Below, piece by piece: positions 55,452 to 64,000 of a stretch of 64,000 nucleotides of DNA. The notes below the pieces were generated by a model that saw only the letters and a program-made list of their open reading frames with translations, was not told the origin of the DNA and made no database searches. The position numbers were made by a program, and so were the translations under genes. The number at the start of each line of letters is the position of its first letter. The first letter of the stretch is position 1. Origin of the DNA: Pristionchus mayeri (taxonomy: Eukaryota > Nematoda > Chromadorea > Rhabditida > Neodiplogasteridae); NCBI GenBank assembly GCA_036245805.1, contig BTRK01000002.1, positions 25,289,067 through 25,353,066 of the forward strand, read 5' to 3'.

Positions 55452-56255
55452 AGGTTCTAGTGGGATAGGCCAGCAAAGAATAAGTCGAAATTATGAGTAG
55501 ATACTGGTCACGATTATAAATAACATAAAACAAACAATTATAGTCGATTTGTATATTCGCATTCGTCTCGCCACTCATCACTCTCACCATCCTGCGACCA
55601 TATCTGAGGTTTGCTGATTCGACGATTTTCTGTAAATATTGAATATCACACCATTGCAAACCGAAATTAATTGGAATAATGACATTCTATTTAAACTAAA
55701 CAACAAATCTCTGTATGTTGCTAGGTTCATCCAACAGTTATGTTCTTTCTCACCACAACATGTACTCCAGTCGGAATCGAACGAGCATAGATGGGCAACA
55801 AGCACTCGAGTGGGAGTTGCCACTAATATTCATACATAAAAGCTACGACCAGTGGACTCTGTGCAAATGTATGTATGCTCATTGTCCTAAAATATTACGA
55901 TAAACATGTTCTTGAAATATGGAACTGCAAACAATAAGACGTTTCATCTAGATTATTATCGCCTTGTTCTCCTGAGGCTTGTTCGTCATTTCCTAATCCA
56001 ACTGTCAGTGAGACGTGAAATAGAGAATATATCGGTTTGGGTCGTTCAATGGTTACTACAAGGTCATTCAGATTTGTGAACAGTATCTTATTGTTTTTCA
56101 ATATGCGACAATTTTTCACATGAATAATGTCAACTTCATACAGAGAAAAATTATGAAGACTCTTTATCGCATTTTTTACACTGATTGATGTACAGCACGG
56201 AAAGGGGGAGGCATCGTCTACAACAGGGAGAACTACCATTATTCATCGAGTCTCT
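55452..56255. other. Intergenic
   Basis: 3' ends of the chemoreceptor and nlt-1 genes converge here. No further gene seen. Confidence 0.45.
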
Positions 56256-57062
56256 TCACAGTTTCGCCTTAGCATTCACATTCTTGAGGATGTTCGAGAG
56301 CTTCTGGAGCAGCATGACGTTGCCCTTAGCCTTCACCTTCCCGGACATGAATGCCTGCAATATTTGAATTCGAATTTAGCGCCGGAGTGAAGATGACAGT
56401 TCCCCTTTGAAATGTTTTAATTTTAGACAAGTTTTGATTTATTGGCGCCAATTTCAAAAATTCTATTTCTTCCAACCTTGACGGGGTCGAGTTCTCCAGC
56501 GGCGAGAGCAACGAAGACCTCGTCCTCGATCGTCACGGAGACGTTCGGCTGCATAGGTTACAGTAGCGATTTATGAATTTTAGAAATGTGGATTTTCAGA
56601 ACAAGGCGGCTCTCATTATTCAAAAAAATTTTATTAGAAAGAGATCGTTGTTCACCTTGGCGCCTGCCTTGGGATCTCCGGGGTAGACGTCTCCGGGAGG
56701 CGACTTCAGGTCCATCGCTGCAAAGAATTTTGTATTTCAACCTCGCATACATTGATTTGATAATCGAACAGTCCCTCTATAAAATGTCCAAGTTTCTATG
56801 AAATCTCGATGTGCATACTCTGATTGGTATCGCAAACTGAAACATACTGTATTTGCCGGCGGGCTTGCCGTCCTTGAGAATCTCGTAGACAACGATGCCA
56901 TTGACCTTCTTAAGCTCGGCCTGAAAAAAAGTTAATGAAAAGTCAATTCTCGATAAGCAATCGGAGTGAGTTGAATGAGAGGTACGGTAATACATCTACC
57001 TGGTTGTTCGGGAGCTCCTCCTTGATCGTCTCGAAGAGCGTTGCTGAGAGAATCTCGGGCAT
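56256..57062 (-). CDS. nlt-1: SCP2-domain non-specific lipid-transfer protein
   Basis: Small peroxisomal protein that binds fatty acyl-CoAs or sterols in a hydrophobic tunnel and presents them to beta-oxidation enzymes. Exons, high to low: 57000-57062, 56848-56920, 56656-56717, 56477-56548, 56256-56354. They total 369 nt, 122 residues, the size of a single SCP2 domain. Landmarks: ELKKVNGIVVYEILKDGKPA, LKSPPGDVYPGDPKAGAK, VSVTIEDEVFVALAAGELDP, AFMSGKVKAKGNVMLLQKLS. The last three residues are AKL, a peroxisome targeting signal type 1. TTTTTTCTAG directly before CCATG looks like a trans-splice acceptor and supports the start. It lies 3' of two MaoC hydratase genes in the same orientation. Intact. 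Confidence 0.93.
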
Positions 57063-58189
57063 GGCTAGAAAAAAATTAAATTATTAGACGAAAACACTTT
57101 TCGAACAATGATTAAGCATATAATTGCCTCAAGGTAGTGACAAATCCGTATCTCTACTGTCACTACTAAGTAGGGCACACCGGTTCTGCGAGGGTGGCTT
57201 AAAAGAGAAGAGGGTGAGAGAGGTAACTCTCTCAGGGGAAGCGAGAGTTGGGAATGAGCAGAAAAGGTAGAAGGATGCATTGATAAGAGAGCGAGGGATA
57301 GAATAGACTACGCATGATCAGAGTGATGGAAGGAACGAGAAGGAGTGCTCTCCCTCCCACTATAAGGTTCATAAGAGGAATCAAAGTATTAGAGACCAGT
57401 CTTATCGTTCGGAACAGTCGAAAGGCAATAAGGAGATGGAACGGCTAGAATATACTCCTAATGCATGGAAGATTAACTACGGAGAGACGCGAGAAATGGC
57501 CTGAGACCGGCAATTTTTGTTGAATTTGATCTCTTGATATTGACGAATGGCGTGAAGATCAGTGATGCTCAGGCAATCTTTCCAAGTCTCTTATATCGCG
57601 AGATGGGACTGTTTTCATGCGTGCTCTCACTGTCCGATAAGGGCGAACTCCCAAATACGCCGAGAGCGTGGTACCCTTCCAACGTCAGATTGATACCCCA
57701 CTGGCTCTGCCTAGTATACTCTCCTCATCCCCTTCGCACTCTCTACTTTCCTCGGACACGAAACGTTCACTGTTTTGCCCTCTGAGATGCACACTTTTGG
57801 GTAGTCACATTGTGTGAAAACAAGGATGGAATAGAGAATGTTGCAATCGCCTCGTTTTGAGTGATAATTGATGATCAATTTTCTAAGGAGTAAGTTGCTG
57901 GTGGGCTCAATATCGATGAATCCTTCACTCGACAATCTGATCAGACTGGCTGTTAGTGGAGGGCGACCGATGCTCTTTGAGGGCTTGATCCTTATCAGCA
58001 CGTCACGACTGTGGAATGGAGCACGTCTATCGAATTGGGCTTTCACTTTAGGAAAGAGCATGTATAATATCGACGACAAAATCGATAACAAAGTTATTTG
58101 CGAGGTGATAATATAGCAACCCAATCTCCATGACACTTTATTTATGATATTTCACCATGCAAAGTTAACGATCGAATGTCTGGTGTTGT
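57063..58189. other. Intergenic, presumably nlt-1 promoter
   Basis: 1.1 kb without a recognised gene. Short open frames on both strands lack family features. Confidence 0.45.
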
Positions 58190-59932
58190 CTACGTTTGAT
58201 CTCTTTCCTTCTTTCCGTGTAGCAGCAAATAGCTGTTGGAAATGGCCAATTTCCCTGTTTCCTTCACCTGAAAATGGTGATACATTGTCAGGTATTATTG
58301 TAACGAAGGTACTTGTCTAGATGTGACATGTCGATATTTTAATACCTTAGTCTCGAAGACGATTCTGTCTCCCTCATCCCACATGTGCGTCTCCAGGGTC
58401 TGACCGGGGAAAACGGGAGAAGTGAAACGAACCTGGAATGATATCGCAAAGTTTATACCTTTAATACTAAATAGCCACCTAGCAAGATTTCCTCCTGATT
58501 GTGCAGAATGGATTATGCTTACAATATCATTCCAATCCTCACCTTTACGGCCTTGAACAGACTATGATCATTGCCTGCGAAAGCCTTGATTACGTGACGC
58601 ACTGCGAATCCCAAAGTGCAGAGACCTTGTAGGATCGGAGTGGAGAAGCCGGAGAACTGGAGAAAGATCAACGATCGAAGTTTTCCTCATTCTTTCTTGA
58701 TTCTTTCAATACAATAACTGACCTTTGCTGAATCGGAATCGACGTGTAAAGGGTTGACATCGCCAGCACTCAGGCGGTAGAGGGTAGCCTGCCATGACAC
58801 TTTTAATATTATTGTTCATTGTTTTATCATTCTTGGAATATTGCTAGTGAATGCTATCAGACAAGAAGTCGCACGGGAGAGGTGGAGAAAAGTACCTGAT
58901 CCGGCGAGGTCGATTCAGAGATGATCTTGTCCGCCGATCTCTTAGGGATCTCCGCTCCCTTTATTTCGAGCGAAGAAGTACGAGATCCTCCGAAGTTGCC
59001 CGATCCCTTCTGAGAATGTCACGATAAGACTATTTTTAGATCGTGACCTACACAATTCACAAATAAAACACTGAATTTTGCCCAGTTGATTAATGAAATC
59101 AACTGTTCTAAAGCGGACCTGAAATAATCCAAACTGCTGCATCGCCAGTTTCTTTCCCGTTCTCTTGTCAAATGTAGTGACTGTAATTCTTACAATTCAG
59201 CACCTCCAATGAAAACGTGTAATACTAACTCTCGGTCAGTATGAGTGCTCCAGATCCCTTGTCAAGCACGTCGAGCACTCGCGCCTCTGAGCGGAACGAC
59301 CCCTAAACGTGCACAATCATCCACTAAGGTTGAAGAAATTAGAATCGTTATGAGTGAATCGATATCCCATTAATCCTGATAAGTGAATCCAAATCTCCGT
59401 CTCCCGCCTTTCCCATCAAGTCCCATCTCGGACGGAAGGGAAAATATCCTAAATCATACGTTCCCATAAAAGCCCACCTCTGGCGGGATTGGAGCGTACA
59501 CTTCAATGTACTGATCTCCATGAACAAGCCGAGTGAGATCGAATTCAATGCCTACAGGAAAGCACTCGTAATCAAAAACTGATAGCAAAAGTACCCGGCC
59601 ACTGGTGGATATTGTTAGCGTGTAGGCCTGGTGCGACGATGTACGTAGGGACGGGCATGAATCCCTCGGCGCCCTCGTAGACATACCGGAGATCATCTTT
59701 TGAATTGAAGCCCACTGAAAATATACTTTCTATTTTATCAATTCTGAATATTATTTGGATTAGGATAATGCATCACTTGTGAAGTACAGTCCTTTGCTAT
59801 GCGTACAATCTTGCAGCAAGGAATGCTTCTCCCCATTCACTTACCTCCGAGAGCATAGATGATTGCATCTCTGGTGGTGTAATCGTACTCGATGGGCTCT
59901 GCTTTGTGCTCTTTGGCCAGCTGAGGGACCAT
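58190..59932 (-). CDS. maoc-1: MaoC-type 2-enoyl-CoA hydratase 2, divergent copy
   Basis: Hydratase 2 adds water to trans-2-enoyl-CoA in peroxisomal beta-oxidation. Exons, high to low: 59845-59932, 59595-59714, 59478-59551, 59230-59302, 59119-59180, 58896-59009, 58723-58788, 58543-58656, 58346-58432, 58190-58267. They total 876 nt, 291 residues, two hot-dog folds. The hydratase motif reads [20 protein letters not shown], keeping the catalytic Asp187 and His192, followed by PILQGLC where the neighbour copy and the family have PILHGLC (His209 to Gln). The C-terminus is GKKERDQT, with no peroxisomal targeting signal, unlike the copy at 61471-63783. The first nine exon lengths are identical in both copies, so this is a tandem duplicate. 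It may be cytosolic, ride into peroxisomes with a partner, or have changed function. Confidence 0.9.
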
Positions 59933-61470
59933 CGGTCTCTCAATTGCAAAGTTTAACAACATACTTAGGTTATTTTCCGGTACATACTCCACTCAAATTT
60001 GGCCCACTCTTGTCGCACATGTGCCCTCGTCGAGACTGTCTAACGGGAACGGGAGAGGAGAGGAGTGTCTAAAGGAGAACGATCATACTAATATATAATG
60101 CAAGTATTGGTGGTGTGATAACTTGCAAGTCAGTGCTAGAGAGTAAAGTCCAAGCTCGAACCTTCATAGCATTGAATAGTCGAGCATTGAGCGATGCATT
60201 AACAACGTGGCGAGTGACGATGGCCATTGTGCAGGGAACTTGATGAGTTCCTCGGCTTATATCCCACCAGCTGGGTGCAAATCTGGCCACGCCCCTTGAA
60301 TGAGTAAGATATGACATCAAAGCATCGCGAGATCACAATCCAATTTTCAGTCGATAATGTGAGCGTTCTCTTAAATAAATGGTAAACAAGCAAGCGCATG
60401 ATCTTATTGACACCCTGTGTAGCAGATAGACATAGAGAACATCGTGTATCTTAGCGCATTTGTGCCAACCGAAATGCGCTCTGTAAATATCATACACCAT
60501 TGATCAGAGTTCTTTCGACCCTCAGTTTGAGTTTGCCTGCACCGTTAGTCTTCGTCACTGCCCACCACGTGTTTTGCTAGATAAATTGCACACGGATGAA
60601 CACAGAAAACGTGTTAACTATATGATCAATGTTTTCCTAGTATTCTGGCAGGTATTCGTTGAAGTCAAATCAAAGAAGAGCAAAGAAGTAAAATAATTGT
60701 TTTTGCTATTATTGGTATTCTATAACCGATAAATGTCTCGTCCTCTCTTGAGTGAGTACAGCGGATAAGAGAGTTCATACATCACGACTTTTGTCAGACT
60801 GGGGGATTTAGAAGTGCAAACTAGAGAAGAGGCGACCTAGCAAGAGTCCGGAGTTCAATTCGTCAAGTTAAAGGAGGAGTAAACTCAAAATTCAATTATG
60901 TAAGCTATCATATGCACGGTCTAGAGCTCCATAACGATAAGACTGATATCTCCATTCCGAACAGAGTTATAGATAGTTGGCTTGAAGCCAGATCAGGGAA
61001 AGCTCAGGGAATGGGGCGAGATAGCACGCGACTTGAATAGAGTGCGTCCCTAGGTGAAACATATTCCAACAGGGCGCGCGTTTGCATTTACTCCTCCTTT
61101 AAACGAGAATATAGCACAATCATCATTCCCAAATCAAATATAATCCAAGTTTTCCATCATTTAAAGTGGAAAGAGAGCGTGAAACAAAGTCGTATCAACG
61201 TTAACTCAGCCAAAACTGTCACTGTGATCGAACTCTCCTCTCTTTCCTTGTTGTTGTCTCTTTTTCTGTCTCTCTCTCCTCTGCCATCAGCTGTTGTGCA
61301 TGCAGGTCAATAACGCAATATTATTGTTGTATCTCAGCTATCATGGAAACTATCCATATAAAATCTGATTACTCGTCTGCGCAATATGATGATAATTACT
61401 TTATGCAATCTAGAGAGCACTGTACATCAAAAACGTTGGGCATTCATATGGATCGATAATCTATCGCGAT
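59933..61470. other. Intergenic between the two MaoC genes
   Basis: 1.5 kb with no recognised gene. It should contain the promoter of the 58190-59932 gene and the 3' end of the 61471-63783 gene. Confidence 0.45.
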
Positions 61471-63783
61471 TTAGAGTTTTGCCTGTCCGCGTCCCTTCTT
61501 TCCGTGAAGGAGCATGTAGCCGTTGGAGACGACCGTCTTGCCTGTCTCCTTTATCTGAAATTTCATTTATTTAAATCTCAGAAATAAATTCTATGTATTA
61601 GCGTTAATCATATAATGTCGTACTTTAGTCTCGAAGACGACTCTGTCTCCCTCGTCCCACATGTGCGTCTCCAGTGTCTGGCCAGGAAGGACGGGTGCAG
61701 AGAAACGGACCTGAGATCAAAGATACTTAGATTACAGACCAAATTTTAACGCAATCAAGTGCAATTGAAGATCAAAGATTACCTTCATTGCCTTGAAGAG
61801 AGTGGCGTCATTGTTGGCGAATGCCTTGAGTACGTGGCGAGTGGCGAATCCCAAGGAGCACAGACCGTGAAGGATAGGAGTCTTGAAGCCAGACATCTGG
61901 AAGGAAGAGCATCAGCATGATGAGCGTGGTAGATCTAAGATAAATCTCTCACCGTGGCGAATTCGGGGTCGATGTGGAGGGGGTTGAGGTCGCCCGAGCC
62001 CATGCGGTAGAGGGCGGCCTGCAAGATTTATGAGCCCGTTCGCGTAAGAGTCGAACAAATTGCTGTTGGGTCTGGCACAGCGAAATTTCGAAATTATGCT
62101 TTTTGGGGTAGTTAAGGGTGCTGATCATCGTGGCCAACTTCATTTTGCTCCATCTCGAACGGTTAAGTCAGGCTGCATGTGGGCTTCATCTACATTTAAG
62201 GTGATAAGTCGGGAACCGCCGCCAACGTTGTGGGTGAAAAAAATCACCCACAACGTTGGCGGCATATAGTTGCTAAATTGATCATAAAACGTCTTGTAGC
62301 GAAAAACATCCGAATTTTTATACCCAACATAGTATACGAAAAATGATCCCCAGAACAAGGCGCATCTTAGCATGTAGTTCTTGGTTTTAGCTTTTGCGTG
62401 ATATTCGAGAACGTCGAAATCGTAATGATGTAATGAAAACACATGCTATATTTTGATTTCATCGGCTTCGTAGTGGCATAAATTATCTTATATTAAAATT
62501 TCAAGTCGTTTCTAAAATCGGTTCCAGACTTATCACCTTAAATGTAGATGAAGCCCACATGCAGCCTGACTTAACCGGTCGAGATGGAGCAAAATGAAGT
62601 TGGCCACGATGATCAGCACCATCGATTACCCTTTTTGGCAGGTTTTCGAAAATTTCGTGTGCCAAGGTTTGTTCGACTCTTAGGCGAACGGGCTCTTATA
62701 GCATTATTTTTTGAAACGCGTTTTGTCTGAATTAACATTTATCTCTATCTCTTGTAATCCTGGGAAAGAGTGTCTTGTATTATATGCTTGCACTTGATCA
62801 TTTCTGCAATTCCCTTCCCTACCTGGTCGACGGAGGTTGGATCAGAGAGTATCTTGTCAGCGGGTCTCTTGGGGATCTCTGCTCCCTTCTTCTCGTGAGA
62901 CGACGTGCGAGCTCCCCCGAAGTTGCCTGATCCCACCTGAACTTGTGAAATCCGAGATCAGTAGAAAAGGAAAAAAATAGTTGTGCATGATTTTAGGTGA
63001 TGGCGGCTCCTTTCACAGCTTTGCGTTGAGACCAATCGAAAACAGAAATTTCAGACACTTCAAAAATTCGAGGCTTCTTTTTTCACCTGGAAGGTTCCGA
63101 ACTGCTGCATCGCCAGTTTCTTTCCGGTATGTTTGTCGTACGTCGTGACTGCAAGGGGACTACCTCACTCAAGAACATCGTTTAGGAAAATATTGCAATC
63201 GATATCATAATTTGATTATAGACTCACCCTCAGCCATGATGAGTGCTCCTGATCCCTTGTCGAGAAGGTCGACGATGCGAGTCTCCGAACGGAGCGAACC
63301 CTGAAGGGAGGTACTGTGGCTTCGATAAATCGATTCAGTTGTCTGACGAAAGAAGACCAAGCCTTCATCTATATGACCCACCTCAGCTGGAAGCGGCGCA
63401 TACAACTCGATGTACTGTTCACCGTGAAGAATTCGCGTGAGGTCGAATTCGATTCCTGCAGAGAGGCACCGTACTGATTGATTTTTAGGATCACATTCTC
63501 GACAATCGATAACTGACACTACCGTACCTGGCCAATCGAGGATCATATTGGCGAGAAGTCCAGGTGCGACGATGTAAGTGGGAAGGGGCATGAATCCCTC
63601 CGCTCCCTCGTAGACATATCGGATGTCCTCCTTCGCTTTGCAACCGACTGAAAAGTTACCTCTTCACTTCGGACCTTTTCAGGCAGAGTATTCACCTCCG
63701 AGTGCGTAGATGATTGCATCTCTGGTAGTGTATTCGAAGTCAATGGGGTCGGGCTTGTGCACTGTTGCCAACTTTGGGTCCAT
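61471..63783 (-). CDS. maoc-1: MaoC-type peroxisomal 2-enoyl-CoA hydratase 2
   Basis: Hydratase step of peroxisomal beta-oxidation. In nematodes this enzyme acts with an SDR dehydrogenase (DHS-28), an acyl-CoA oxidase and a thiolase to shorten ascaroside side chains. Exons, high to low: 63696-63783, 63528-63647, 63382-63455, 63228-63300, 63087-63148, 62823-62936, 61953-62018, 61783-61896, 61624-61710, 61471-61554. They total 882 nt, 293 residues. The N-terminal hot-dog half has [15 protein letters not shown] and [13 protein letters not shown]. The C-terminal half has the hydratase 2 motif [15 protein letters not shown] (Asp187, His192) and [14 protein letters not shown]. It ends GRGQAKL, a type 1 peroxisomal signal. 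Intron 6 contains a 664-bp palindromic element. Intact, and the more conserved of the tandem pair. Confidence 0.94.
62032..62695. mobile_element. Palindromic element in MaoC intron 6
   Basis: Inverted arms of about 180 bp (62032-62212 and 62527-62695) begin GAGCCCGTTCGCG/TAGGCGAACGGGCTC. They are flanked by TTAT on both sides (62028-62031 and 62696-62699), a 4-bp target duplication. The interior has a second perfect hairpin, CCGCCAACGTTGTGGGTGA mirrored at about 62247-62266. No coding content. Confidence 0.85.
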
Positions 63784-64000
63784 CTTTTATGCTACAATGC
63801 AAGAATCAGTAAAGCTAATGGCGGAAACAATCGAAATCAATGGAGTTGAATAGATCAATACACAGAGCACTCTTATCACTGAGCTCCTTGCTCCCTCAAC
63901 CCAATGAAAACACGCAAGAAAATAAATTAATTCGGAATAATGGTTCCGAGAATTGCCTAAATCATGACCTCGAGCAACACCGTTTCAAAAAGAAATGCAT
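63784..64000. promoter_or_regulatory. Upstream region of the MaoC gene
   Basis: 217 bp before the start codon, continuing beyond the window. No motif assigned. Confidence 0.35.

Noticed and set aside
1..64000. CRISPR arrays, bacterial operons, phage or plasmid genes
   Set aside because: None present. Introns, splice consensus, tRNA promoters and chaperonin type all show a eukaryotic nuclear genome.

Overview
This is eukaryotic DNA, almost certainly from a free-living nematode. The evidence is the many introns of about 45-100 bp with TTTCAG-type acceptors, trans-splice-like acceptors just upstream of start codons, a Str/Srd-type chemoreceptor, and single-domain nlt-1 and maoc-1 type peroxisomal genes. 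A diplogastrid such as Pristionchus would fit, but the species cannot be proven from the sequence alone.

The window has two halves. Positions 1 to about 39.4 kb are a graveyard of mobile elements. In order they hold: an RTE-like LINE relic (200-1460); a foldback element (2107-3116); a dead mariner with TA target duplications (3371-4576); a second foldback (5787-6819); a 3.3-kb long-TIR element carrying pieces of a GAR1 gene (8958-12243); a 10.4-kb LTR element with 339-bp LTRs and a 5-bp target duplication (12746-23154) that carries a Gypsy-like gag and, in the usual pol position, a decayed UPF1-like superfamily 1 helicase; a Gypsy integrase tail (23155-24680); a 10.7-kb long-TIR transposon (24663-35317) with a THAP-type transposase gene and captured fragments of RPS2, RPL3 and RPS18, one of whose arms is interrupted by a full-length mariner; and several palindromic elements (35326-38999).

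Positions 39.5 to 64 kb are a normal gene neighbourhood. cct-1 (19 exons, minus strand, 39500-45866) encodes the alpha subunit of the TRiC/CCT chaperonin. It stands head to head with an unrecognised 10-exon gene for a one-pass membrane protein with an acidic tail (46370-47781). Next come a tRNA-Leu(CAG) (48039-48122), a mariner-like MITE, a palindromic deletion derivative of the 10.7-kb element, an unrecognised multipass membrane protein (51649-53098), a second tRNA-Leu(CAG) (53577-53660), and a chemoreceptor gene (53956-55451) that carries a 112-bp hAT-type MITE in frame inside an exon.

The last 8 kb, all on the minus strand, are peroxisomal: an SCP2-domain lipid-transfer protein (nlt-1, 56256-57062) and two tandem MaoC-type 2-enoyl-CoA hydratase 2 genes (58190-59932 and 61471-63783). 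Together these are two of the three parts of the animal multifunctional enzyme type 2, present as separate neighbouring genes; the dehydrogenase part is not in the window. In nematodes this pathway shortens ascaroside pheromone side chains. All exon boundaries given here were read by eye from splice consensus, frame and protein-family similarity. For cct-1, nlt-1, both MaoC genes, the chemoreceptor and both unrecognised genes, the summed exon lengths are exact multiples of three.
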